Source: Pygmaiobacter massiliensis
GTDB taxonomy: Bacteria > Bacillota > Clostridia > Oscillospirales > Ruminococcaceae
NCBI RefSeq assembly: GCF_900199435.1
Contig: NZ_OAML01000003.1
Location: forward strand, 1,815,166 to 1,879,165
Direction of reading: 5' to 3'
DNA length: 64,000 bases
A program made the position numbers and the translations under genes. The notes below the pieces were generated by a model. The model ran no database searches and had not been told where the DNA came from. It saw nothing but the letters and a program-made list of their open reading frames with translations. Shown here in pieces: positions 55,354 through 63,135 of the stretch. The stretch's first letter is position 1; each line of letters begins with the position of its first letter.

Positions 55354-56493
55354 GTGGAAGGGACCGTAACTGCACCCACAGCGCGTACATTGCCGACGGC
55401 GGTGCTCGGCTTTCGTAAAAACGAGGTGCTAGCCTACATAGATGAAATGATTGCGGCAAATGCAGAACAGCAGCAAGAACTGCAAGGGCAGATTGAAGCT
55501 TTGCAAAAGCAGCTTGCCGATGAGCAGGAGGATAAAAACACCCTGCTGACCAAAACAAAAGAACTGTGTGATAAGTTGACCGAGCAAGAACAGAGTGCAC
55601 GGCAGCTGAACGAAGAGCTGACAGAAGCGCGGCAGGAAACTGCTGAGTTTAAAGCAAAGCTTTTTACCGCAGAGCAGGATAAAGCTGTTATGAAAGGCGA
55701 GCATGCCCGGCTGGAGCAAAAAGTGGCAGAGCTGGAAGAGCAGCTTGCTAACGTGCGCAGCGTGGAAGCAGAGCTTGCTGAAAGCCGTGCGGAAATTGCG
55801 CAGCGCAATGCCCAGGTGCAAACCTTACAGGCGGATAAAGAAGCCCTTTGCGCAAAGCTGGCGACGTTTGACGGCGAGCAGCAAAAATCAGGGGATGAGT
55901 TGCAGGCGTTGCTGGAAGAAAAAGAAAGCCTTTTGGGACAGCTGGAAGCGGCCAACGAAGAAAAAGACCAGATGAGCCTGCGTGTAGAAACGTTGCAGCC
56001 GATTGTGGAAGAGTACCATGCGGCCCAGAAAAAGAGCGAGAGCTTGCTGGAGTGTGCCAGCGTACAGGCCGCGGCAACGCTGCGCGCTGCTCGCTTGGAT
56101 GCCGATAAAATTGTATGTGATGCAAACCGTGCAGCTGTAAACCTGCGGGAAGAAACCGAGCGCCAGGCGGAAGAACAGCAACAACAGATGCAGCGCAAAA
56201 CTTCCGAAGTGGGCGAGAGCATTGAAACGCTGCGCCGCGAGCTGGCAGAAGTAGAGCGCAAAATGGACACAGCCTATGACAGCCTTCGGGCCGCAACGCG
56301 AAAAATTGAGCAGGCGGTAGAAGAAGCTGGCCAAAAGGTGCCGGGTTTTGTTTCAGCAGAAGCTGTGCCAACGGTAGCGCCTCAGCCGGTACCGCCCGTA
56401 GTACATCAGCAAAAAATAGCACATACCGCACCGTCGGCAGCTAAAAGCCTTTCCGATGTTGTGCTGGAAAAACTCAATAGATTGCTCGGCTGA
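55354..56493 (+). CDS. DivIVA-like long coiled-coil protein next to ftsZ
   Basis: A 379-residue protein, GTG start at 55354 behind GGGAGG. The N-terminal VLGFRKNEVLAYIDEMIAA (about 17-35) resembles the membrane-binding DivIVA head, where Gly-Phe/Tyr and a Val-x-Ala-Phe/Tyr-Ile/Leu-Asp stretch recur. Residues 35-250 are an almost unbroken Glu/Gln/Leu coiled coil, then an Ala-rich second coiled coil, a Pro/Val/Gln-rich linker and a conserved-looking C-terminus SDVVLEKLNRLLG. Likely a septal or polar scaffold. Separate promoter and terminator, yet adjacent to ftsZ. Alternative: unrelated coiled-coil protein. Confidence 0.7.
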   Translation: MEGTVTAPTARTLPTAVLGFRKNEVLAYIDEMIAANAEQQQELQGQIEALQKQLADEQEDKNTLLTKTKELCDKLTEQEQSARQLNEELTEARQETAEFKAKLFTAEQDKAVMKGEHARLEQKVAELEEQLANVRSVEAELAESRAEIAQRNAQVQTLQADKEALCAKLATFDGEQQKSGDELQALLEEKESLLGQLEAANEEKDQMSLRVETLQPIVEEYHAAQKKSESLLECASVQAAATLRAARLDADKIVCDANRAAVNLREETERQAEEQQQQMQRKTSEVGESIETLRRELAEVERKMDTAYDSLRAATRKIEQAVEEAGQKVPGFVSAEAVPTVAPQPVPPVVHQQKIAHTAPSAAKSLSDVVLEKLNRLLG

Positions 56494-56504
56494 GAATTGC
56501 CGAT

Positions 56505-56541
56505 AAAAAGCACCGGCTTATGAGATAAGCCGGTGCTTTTT
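56505..56541 (+). terminator. Intrinsic terminator after the coiled-coil gene
   Basis: A 17-bp stem (AAAAAGCACCGGCTTAT with its complement) around GAG. Confidence 0.93.
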
Positions 56542-56750
56542 CATAATGCGGCGCACAGTGCACCCAAAAGTGAAGAACTGCAATTGTAACGGGCGTGAAT
56601 ATTGATGCATTTACTTTTCCATAACTTGCAATCCTCAATCATAAAAGGATGTGGAAAACTGTTGAAAGTTTTACGGTGAGATTGTACTGTGCGGTATAGG
56701 AATAAAACAGCCACGCTGTGTTACCCTAATCTTATTCTGTAAAAAGAGAG

Positions 56751-56779
56751 TTGTGGATTCTATACAGGTATGGTATAAT
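56751..56779 (+). promoter_or_regulatory. trxA promoter, extended -10
   Basis: TTGTGG (56751-56756), a 17-bp spacer and consensus TATAAT (56774-56779) with TG at 56771. The preceding 56542-56750 shows no gene. Confidence 0.75.
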
Positions 56780-56831
56780 TTCCATAAAATAGAAAATTTC
56801 TTATCTGATTGAAAGAAAGGGGAAGTAAACA

Positions 56832-57143
56832 ATGGTAATAACGCTGACAGAAGCTAACTTTGAAGAGCAGGTGCTGAAAAACACAAAACCTGTAATTGTA
56901 GACTTTTGGGCAACCTGGTGCGGCCCTTGTAAAATGCTGGGCCCTGTGATCGAGACAATCGCAGAAGAAAACGCTGATTCTATTGTGGTTGGCAAAGTAG
57001 ACGTAGATGCCAACAACATGCTGGCGGCAAAATACGGGGTAATGTCTATCCCGACCGTTATTCTGTTTAAAAACGGCGAGCCGGCAGGCAAAAGCCTGGG
57101 CTTTGTACCAAAACAAAAACTAATGAGCAACCTCGGCTTATAA
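56832..57143 (+). CDS. trxA: Thioredoxin
   Basis: Small disulfide reductase, 103 residues. DFWATWCGPCKMLGPV gives the active-site Cys30 and Cys33; the cis-Pro is in SIPTVILF. AAAGGGGAAG precedes ATG 56832. Single-gene unit with promoter and terminator; no thioredoxin reductase nearby. Confidence 0.97.
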   Translation: MVITLTEANFEEQVLKNTKPVIVDFWATWCGPCKMLGPVIETIAEENADSIVVGKVDVDANNMLAAKYGVMSIPTVILFKNGEPAGKSLGFVPKQKLMSNLGL

Positions 57144-57146
57144 AAC

Positions 57147-57184
57147 AAAAACGCTGTGACGGAATTTCCGCCACAGCGTTTTTT
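57147..57184. terminator. Bidirectional intrinsic terminator
   Basis: AAAAACGCTGTG pairs with CACAGCGTTTTT, with inner GGAA/TTCC. Between trxA and the convergent HD gene. Confidence 0.9.
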
Positions 57185-57185
57185 A

Positions 57186-57770
57186 TCAGCGTCGATGTAC
57201 CGCGCTGGTTCCTTTTTCAAGAAGATAGGTTGCTTCAAGGTCTGCCAAGTGCAATTTTACGGCGAGGGGATAATTATCGTACGCTTCACTGATTGCAAAG
57301 CTGCCGCCGCGCACCGAATCATCAAAACCGCCCATGTGCCAGCGAATGGCAACCGCCTCTGCCGGCTTTAAGCGAAGAAAGCGCTCGATGAGATAAACGC
57401 TCTTTTCACCATGGCCGTAGGGGAATGCGTCCGCTACCGTATAAGTAGGAACTTTCTCCCATGCGCCGGTCTGCTCATTTTTTACGTTGCGAAAGCCGGG
57501 CTTATAAAAATTGGCTTTACACAAATCGTGCAGCAACGCGCAAATCGCATAGCTTTCCATATTTTCGCCTTCGGTGTAGTGGCGGTCACACAGCACTTTA
57601 TAAACGTTAAGGCTATGCATGACAAGACCACACTCGCAGGCTCCGTGAAAGCGGGTAGAAGCCGGCGCGGTAAAAAAATCGGTAGTTTGCAGCCAGGCCA
57701 GCAGTGCTTCGGCCCCATCGCGGTGAATATGTTCTTGGAAGATTGCAATAAACTCTTCTTTATAGTTCAT
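57186..57770 (-). CDS. HD-domain phosphohydrolase
   Basis: A 194-residue metal-dependent HD protein: His52, His81-Asp82 in LLHDLCKANFY, His120 in YGHGEKSV, His145 in RWHMGG and Asp177 in LHLADLEA. All ligands of a two-metal HD site appear present. It starts 2 bp after the ydbC stop (TAA-TT-ATG), so it is translated by coupling. Substrate unknown; nucleotides are plausible. Confidence 0.85.
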   Translation of the reverse strand: MNYKEEFIAIFQEHIHRDGAEALLAWLQTTDFFTAPASTRFHGACECGLVMHSLNVYKVLCDRHYTEGENMESYAICALLHDLCKANFYKPGFRNVKNEQTGAWEKVPTYTVADAFPYGHGEKSVYLIERFLRLKPAEAVAIRWHMGGFDDSVRGGSFAISEAYDNYPLAVKLHLADLEATYLLEKGTSAVHRR

Positions 57771-57772
57771 AA

Positions 57773-57994
57773 TTAAATTTCCATATCGTTCAGCAGGCCT
57801 TTGAGGATTGCCAGCTCGTCGTGGGACAGGCTGATGCCCTTACCCATTTTGCTGCCATCCGGGGACCAGTCGCGAATGTCGTATTTCGGCTCGCGGTCAT
57901 TCCAGCTTACCATGTTCAGTTGACGCTCCCAACCGTTGGGGCTCTGAGAAAGCACCGCAATTCGCTCTACCACTTCGTACTTGAATTCTGCCAT
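57773..57994 (-). CDS. YdbC/PC4-like single-stranded nucleic-acid binding protein
   Basis: A 73-residue protein, MAEFKYEVVERIAVL, then LNMVSWNDREPKYDIRDW and KMGKGISLSHDELAILKGLL, closely matching the YdbC (transcriptional coactivator PC4 fold) family that binds single-stranded DNA/RNA. ATG 57994 gives the family N-terminus; ATG 58009 is an alternative adding five residues. Co-transcribed with the HD gene. Confidence 0.87.
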   Translation of the reverse strand: MAEFKYEVVERIAVLSQSPNGWERQLNMVSWNDREPKYDIRDWSPDGSKMGKGISLSHDELAILKGLLNDMEI

Positions 57995-58194
57995 AATTTT
58001 ATGCACCATCCTAATTTCTAAATCGACACCACGGTAGTGACCGAGGTATAGGTCTTACTTATTTTAAGTGTTTTGCAGACCAAATGCAAGCCTTTTCCCC
58101 GCCAGAAAAAACAGGCACGTTTTTACAACTTGCCTGTTTTGAGAGAAAGGTCCGAAGAGAATCGGATTTTTTGCAAAAAAAATGAAAAATGGTG

Positions 58195-58223
58195 TTGACA
58201 AAATGCATTGGTGTAGATATAAT
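58195..58223 (+). promoter_or_regulatory. tRNA promoter, full consensus
   Basis: TTGACA (58195-58200), a 17-bp spacer and TATAAT (58218-58223), 12 bp ahead of tRNA-Gln. It is the strongest promoter in the window. Confidence 0.92.
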
Positions 58224-58235
58224 AATAAAGCACCT

Positions 58236-58309
58236 TGCGGAATTGTGTAAAGGTAGCACGACAGACTCTGACTCTGTTTGTCTGGGTTCGAATCCTAGTT
58301 CCGCAACCA
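58236..58309 (+). tRNA. tRNA-Gln (anticodon CTG)
   Basis: Acceptor TGCGGAA with TTCCGCA, discriminator A, encoded CCA. Anticodon arm ACAGA-CTCTGAC-TCTGT gives CTG (reads CAG). T-loop GGTTCGAATCC. Confidence 0.96.
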
Positions 58310-58313
58310 TGCA

Positions 58314-58344
58314 ATGCAGCAGCCTTTTGCTGCTGCATTTTTTT
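58314..58344 (+). terminator. Terminator-like hairpin between the two tRNAs
   Basis: ATGCAGCAGC (58314-58323) pairs with GCTGCTGCAT (58329-58338), then a T-run that abuts tRNA-Pro. It must be leaky, or tRNA-Pro would not be made from the consensus promoter. Confidence 0.75.
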
Positions 58345-58420
58345 CGGGGTATAGCGCAGCTGGTAGCGTGCTTGGTTCGGGACCAAGAGGCCGGGAGTTC
58401 GAGTCTCCCTACTCCGACCA
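58345..58420 (+). tRNA. tRNA-Pro (anticodon CGG)
   Basis: Acceptor CGGGGTA with TACTCCG (one G-T), discriminator A, encoded CCA. Anticodon arm CTTGG-TTCGGGA-CCAAG gives CGG (reads CCG). T-loop AGTTCGAGTCT. Confidence 0.96.
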
Positions 58421-58459
58421 AAAAAAACCGCCGTTCTTGTAACGGCGGTTTTTTTTTTT
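58421..58459 (+). terminator. Intrinsic terminator after tRNA-Pro
   Basis: AAAACCGCCGTT with AACGGCGGTTTT around CTTGT, and a long T-run. Confidence 0.94.
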
Positions 58460-58657
58460 GTATTTTAAAGAGGCGGTGCTAGGCACAGCTTGTAAAGGGC
58501 GAAAGCGGGGCACGATAAGTGCTCTGCTTTTTCTTTTAGTTTTTTAAAGGTGAAAAATAAGATATGGGATTTTGTTTTGCGTGTGGGGCCGCGCTTGACA
58601 TTCTGACGCAGCAGGACTACTATGAAACAAAAAGTGCGAACCAACAGGGGGGATTGT

Positions 58658-59734
58658 ATGGGAAGAAGAGTGGGTATTTTAACGGCCGGTGGTGACTGCC
58701 CCGGGCTAAATGCAACAATTCGCGGCGCAGCCAAGGCGCTTTACCAAAAGTTTGGCGAGGATGTTGAAATTGTCGGCATCCGCAATGGATATGCGGGGCT
58801 GATTAGCGGCGACGCGCAGGAGATGAAGCAGAGCGATTTTTCCGGCATCCTCACCACCGGCGGCACCATTTTAGGTACCCAGCGCACCCCTTTTAAAATG
58901 ATGCAGGTGGTTGAAGACGATGGCATCGACAAAGTTGCCCGAATGAAGAAAACCTATCATAAGCTGGGCCTTGACTGCCTGCTTTGTCTTGGTGGCAATG
59001 GTACCCATAAAACGGCAAACCTGCTGCGTTCCGAAGGGCTGAATGTGATTGGTTTGCCGAAAACGATAGATAACGACATTTGGGGCACCGATGTAACTTT
59101 TGGTTTTCACACGGCGGTGGATATTGCAACCGAGGTAATTGACCGTATTCATACCACTGCGTCGAGCCACCGCAGGGTTATGGTCATCGAGCTGATGGGC
59201 AATAAGGCTGGTTGGCTAACGCTGTATTCTGGCATTGCAGGCGGCGCGGATATTATTTTGATTCCCGAGCAGCCTTACGATATTGGCAATGTGGTAAAAG
59301 CGATTGATCGGCGCAACGAAAAAGGGCGCACCTTTTCGATTCTTGCTGTGGCAGAGGGCGCTTATGATGTGCAGGAAGCCAAGATGAAGAAAAAAGAACG
59401 CGCCGCCTACCGGGCCGAACGAGGGCTGAAAACAGCCACAACTCGTATTGCCGCAGACATTGAGCGTATTACAGGGTTTGAAACCCGCATTGCGGTGCCG
59501 GGGCATATTCAGCGCGGCGGCAGCCCTTCTGCCTATGACCGGGTGTTAGCGACCCAGTTTGGTACCTATGCGGCAAAGCTGGTGGAAGAAGAGCACTACG
59601 GTGTTGCAGTTGCGATGGTGAACGGCGAAGTAGTAGACCACCCGCTGGAGGAGATTGCAGGCAAGAGCAAGCTGGTACCCGCAGATTGCCCGATGCTGGA
59701 GGTCGCACGCAGCATGGGGGTTTCGCTGGGATAA
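58658..59734 (+). CDS. pfkA: 6-phosphofructokinase, Asn variant of the GGDG motif
   Basis: Phosphorylates fructose 6-phosphate in glycolysis. The 358-residue protein has GILTAGGDCPGLNATIRG (7-24), GLPKTIDNDIWGTD (132-145, catalytic Asp), ELMGNKAGWL and PGHIQRGGSPSAYDR. The nucleotide motif reads GGNGTHKTA: Gly115 marks ATP use over pyrophosphate, but the usual Asp is Asn114. This form is, as recalled, typical of a clostridial/mixed PFK subgroup. GGGGGGAT precedes ATG 58658. A second PFK may exist elsewhere. Confidence 0.9.
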   Translation: MGRRVGILTAGGDCPGLNATIRGAAKALYQKFGEDVEIVGIRNGYAGLISGDAQEMKQSDFSGILTTGGTILGTQRTPFKMMQVVEDDGIDKVARMKKTYHKLGLDCLLCLGGNGTHKTANLLRSEGLNVIGLPKTIDNDIWGTDVTFGFHTAVDIATEVIDRIHTTASSHRRVMVIELMGNKAGWLTLYSGIAGGADIILIPEQPYDIGNVVKAIDRRNEKGRTFSILAVAEGAYDVQEAKMKKKERAAYRAERGLKTATTRIAADIERITGFETRIAVPGHIQRGGSPSAYDRVLATQFGTYAAKLVEEEHYGVAVAMVNGEVVDHPLEEIAGKSKLVPADCPMLEVARSMGVSLG

Positions 59735-59765
59735 CGATTTGCTTTCGAAAAACTTGACAGGTTGC

Positions 59766-59794
59766 TTGACAAAAAAGAAAAATCTGTTTAAACT
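59766..59794 (+). promoter_or_regulatory. Promoter of the valS T-box transcript
   Basis: TTGACA (59766-59771), a 17-bp spacer and TAAACT (59789-59794). Another TTGACA at 59754 is not well spaced. Confidence 0.65.
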
Positions 59795-59821
59795 TATACT
59801 GATATTGCAAAATGCACAGAA

Positions 59822-60037
59822 AAAGAGGGCGTATTTCGGCAACCATCAGAGAGCCTGCGGCTGGTGAAAGCAGGTTGGTATAGAAGTACGCGGTCGCTTT
59901 GGAGCAGAAACGGTGAATGAAATCAGCCGTTTCCGTCTTTCCGCGTTAAGGAACTTAAGTGGGCAGAGTATTCTGCCAATTTGGGTGGTACCACGGTTAT
60001 TTCGTCCCAAGTGCTTCGGCACTTGGGGCTTTTTTTA
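59822..60037 (+). promoter_or_regulatory. T-box leader controlling valS
   Basis: tRNA-sensing attenuator. The T-box core TGGGTGGTACCACGG (59982-59996) carries TGGT, which pairs the ACCA end of uncharged tRNA-Val. The terminator is GTCCCAAGTGC with its complement (60005-60028) and a T-run to 60037. Stem I begins near GGGCGTATTTC, with AGAGAG at about 59848. Valine codons near the specifier position are GTA (59886) and GTC (59893); GTC just below the GCGTA/TACGC helix is favoured. Confidence 0.9.
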
Positions 60038-60158
60038 TATACCGCGGGCAACCTATCCTTCAGTGGGTGGCATCTTACTGCGCGATTGCAGCCAACAATC
60101 CTCTTAAAAAAGAGGAGATTTGATAAAAAAACAATACAGGAAAGGACACTGTAACGAT

Positions 60159-62783
60159 ATGAAAGAACTCGACAAATTGTATGATCCTTCTCAGGTTGAG
60201 GACAAGACTTACGAGTTTTGGCTGGACAAAAACTATTTCCACGCCGAGGCAGATTCCAAAAAGAAACCCTACACCATTGTAATCCCGCCGCCGAACATTA
60301 CCGGACAGCTGCACATGGGCCACGCGATGGACAACACGCTGCAGGATATTCTTATCCGTACCAAACGTATGCAGGGCTATTGTGCTTTGTGGGTGCCCGG
60401 CACCGACCATGCTTCGATTGCAACCGAGGCGAAAATTGTTGCGAAAATGAAAGAAGACGGCGTAACCAAAGCAGATATTGGCCGTGATGGTTTTTTGGAG
60501 CGCGCATGGGACTGGAAAAAACAGTACGGCGGCCGCATCATTGAGCAGCTGAAAAAACTTGGCTCTTCCTGCGACTGGGAGCGCGAAGCATTTACCATGG
60601 ATGACAAATGCAGCGAGGCAGTGCTTGAAGTATTCTGCAAGCTGTATGAAAAAGGCCTTATCTACCGTGGCGAGCGCATCATTAACTGGTGCCCCAACTG
60701 CTGTACCTCTATCTCGGACGCCGAGGTTGAGTATGAGGAGCAGGACGGCCACTTCTGGCATATCCGCTATCCGTATGCAGATGGCAGCGGCTATATTGAA
60801 GTAGCAACCACCCGTCCCGAAACCATGCTCGGTGATACCGCCGTTGCGGTTAACCCGGATGACGAGCGCTACAAAGATGTAGTAGGCAAAATGCTGAAAC
60901 TGCCGCTGACCGACCGTGAAATCCCCATCATTGCTGATGATTATGTTGAGATGGATTTCGGCACCGGCATGGTGAAAATCACCCCGGCACACGACCCGAA
61001 CGACTTTGAAGTCGGTCTGCGCCACAACCTTGAAATCATCAAAACTTTGACCGATGATGCCCACATGACTGCCGATTGCGGCAAGTATGCCGGCATGGAC
61101 CGCTATGCAGCACGTAAAGCAATGCTGAAAGACCTCGAAGAGGGCGGCTATCTGGTACGCACCGAGGACTACAAGCACAACGTTGGCACCTGCTACCGCT
61201 GCGGTACCACCGTTGAGCCGATGGTGAGCAAACAGTGGTTTGTAAAGATGGAGCCGCTTGCAAAGCCTGCCATTGAAGCAGTTCGTGAGCAGAAAGTTAA
61301 ATTTGTGCCCGAACGTTTTGATAAAACCTATTACCACTGGATGGAGAACATCAAAGACTGGTGCATTTCGCGTCAGCTGTGGTGGGGCCACCGCATCCCG
61401 GCATATTACTGTGCAGATTGCGGCGAAGTGGTTGTTTCTAAAAAGGCGGTGCACACCTGCCCGAAATGCGGCGGTGCAATGCGCCAGGATGAGGATACCC
61501 TCGACACCTGGTTCTCTTCTGCGCTGTGGCCGTTCTCTACTCTCGGCTGGCCTGATGAGAATGCCCAGGATTTCAAATATTTCTTCCCGACCAGCACATT
61601 GGTCACCGGTTATGACATCATCTTCTTCTGGGTTGCCCGTATGATTTTCTCGAGCCTCGAGCATACCGGCGAAGTACCGTTTGACACGGTGCTCATCCAT
61701 GGCCTCGTGCGCGATGCACAGGGCCGCAAGATGTCCAAATCCCTGGGCAACGGCATCGACCCGCTGGAAGTGATTGCAGAGTACGGCGCGGATGCATTGC
61801 GCTTTACGCTGGTTACCGGTTCCACCCCGGGCAACGATACCCGTTACAGCGAAGAGAAGGTAAAATCCAGCCGTAACTTTGCGAACAAACTCTGGAATGC
61901 TGCGCGCTTTGTGATGATGAACCTGCGTGATGGTATGGAAACGGGTCTGCCGGAAGAGCTGGACCTTTCGGATCGCTGGGTGCTTTCGTCTTTGAACAGC
62001 GTTATCAAAGAAGTTACCGAGAACATCGAAAACTACGACCTCGGCCTTGCTGCACAGAAAGTCTATGACTTTATCTGGGACGTTTACTGCGACTGGTATA
62101 TCGAGATTGCCAAACTGCGCTTAAACTCCGGCGACGAAAAGCAGGCAGACAATGCCCGCCGTGTACTGGTGTATGTGCTTTCCGAAGCACTGAAGCTGTT
62201 GCATCCGTTTATGCCGTTCATCACCGAAGAGATTTACCGTGCACTGCCGGGCAGCGGTGAGAGCATCATGGTTTCTGACTGGCCGGTGTACCGCGAAGAG
62301 CTGCACTTTGCACAGGACGAAGAAGGCTTTACCAATCTGGTTGCGCTTATCAAAGCCATCCGTGCTGTGCGTGCCGAGATGGGCGTGCACCCTGCAAAGA
62401 AAACCCGCCTCTTTATCGAAACCAAGCATGCTGACGATTTCAACAAAGGCGAGGCTTACCTGAGCAAATTTGCCTTTGCAAACGAGATTACCATCGGCGC
62501 TGCGTTTGAAGGCGATGCCGCCGGCAATGTGCAGGTCGTCACCGATGCAGCACGTGCGTTTATCCCGATGATGGAGCTGGTAGACAAAGAAAAAGAGCTG
62601 GCACGTCTGAATAAAGAACTCGCAGGCTGCGAAAAGGACATTGCTGCACTTTCTGGCAAGCTGAACAATCCGGGCTTTGTTGCCAAAGCTCCGGCAGCTG
62701 TGGTAGAAGGCGAGCGCGTGAAACTGGCAAAAGCCGAAGACAAGAAGAAAAAGGTGCTCGAGAGCATCGAGGCACTTTCTTAA
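60159..62783 (+). CDS. valS: Valyl-tRNA synthetase
   Basis: Charges tRNA-Val. The 874-residue class Ia enzyme has the HIGH signature as HMGH (52-55) in NITGQLHMGHAMDN, the editing domain with TTRPETMLGDTAV, two Cys-x-x-Cys pairs (NWCPNCCTS; CPKCGG), KMSKS at 524-528, an anticodon-binding domain and a C-terminal coiled coil (from about 810). ATG 60159 follows AAAGGA; TTG 60120 is too close to its AGAGGAG. Expression is controlled by the T-box upstream. Confidence 0.98.
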   Translation: MKELDKLYDPSQVEDKTYEFWLDKNYFHAEADSKKKPYTIVIPPPNITGQLHMGHAMDNTLQDILIRTKRMQGYCALWVPGTDHASIATEAKIVAKMKEDGVTKADIGRDGFLERAWDWKKQYGGRIIEQLKKLGSSCDWEREAFTMDDKCSEAVLEVFCKLYEKGLIYRGERIINWCPNCCTSISDAEVEYEEQDGHFWHIRYPYADGSGYIEVATTRPETMLGDTAVAVNPDDERYKDVVGKMLKLPLTDREIPIIADDYVEMDFGTGMVKITPAHDPNDFEVGLRHNLEIIKTLTDDAHMTADCGKYAGMDRYAARKAMLKDLEEGGYLVRTEDYKHNVGTCYRCGTTVEPMVSKQWFVKMEPLAKPAIEAVREQKVKFVPERFDKTYYHWMENIKDWCISRQLWWGHRIPAYYCADCGEVVVSKKAVHTCPKCGGAMRQDEDTLDTWFSSALWPFSTLGWPDENAQDFKYFFPTSTLVTGYDIIFFWVARMIFSSLEHTGEVPFDTVLIHGLVRDAQGRKMSKSLGNGIDPLEVIAEYGADALRFTLVTGSTPGNDTRYSEEKVKSSRNFANKLWNAARFVMMNLRDGMETGLPEELDLSDRWVLSSLNSVIKEVTENIENYDLGLAAQKVYDFIWDVYCDWYIEIAKLRLNSGDEKQADNARRVLVYVLSEALKLLHPFMPFITEEIYRALPGSGESIMVSDWPVYREELHFAQDEEGFTNLVALIKAIRAVRAEMGVHPAKKTRLFIETKHADDFNKGEAYLSKFAFANEITIGAAFEGDAAGNVQVVTDAARAFIPMMELVDKEKELARLNKELAGCEKDIAALSGKLNNPGFVAKAPAAVVEGERVKLAKAEDKKKKVLESIEALS

Positions 62784-62807
62784 TTCGCGAAAAATCATAA
62801 ATGAAGC

Positions 62808-62852
62808 AGCACCCCTTGCAAAGCATTTATTGCCGGCAGGGGGTGCTTTTTA
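62808..62852 (+). terminator. Intrinsic terminator after valS
   Basis: AGCACCCC pairs with GGGGTGCT, extended by TTGC/GC(A), then TTTTTATTT. Confidence 0.88.
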
Positions 62853-63135
62853 TTTGTGCAATAGAACCAAGCGGAAAGAACGTACTGAAAAAGAGGGCTA
62901 TTTTGGTCTGAAGGATAAAAATATTGCCAACACATAGTTAAGGCGACGTGATGCAGCAGCTACAAGCGAATGAGGGAAAGATAAGCAATATGCGAAAATT
63001 CAACGGCCTACTTTCTTTTTTGCAGGGTGGGCGGTATAATAAAAGCACCATTTTGGGACATTTTTGAATTTGGCATGAGAGCCAAACTACGATGCTAACG
63101 AAAACACAGATGATTTGGAAGGATTATAAAACACC
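62853..63135 (+). other. Gap before folC with a probable -10 box
   Basis: TATAAT at 63035-63040 is consensus; TTTCTT at 63012-63017 is a weak -35 at 17 bp. Otherwise no gene, RNA or repeat was recognised. Confidence 0.5.
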
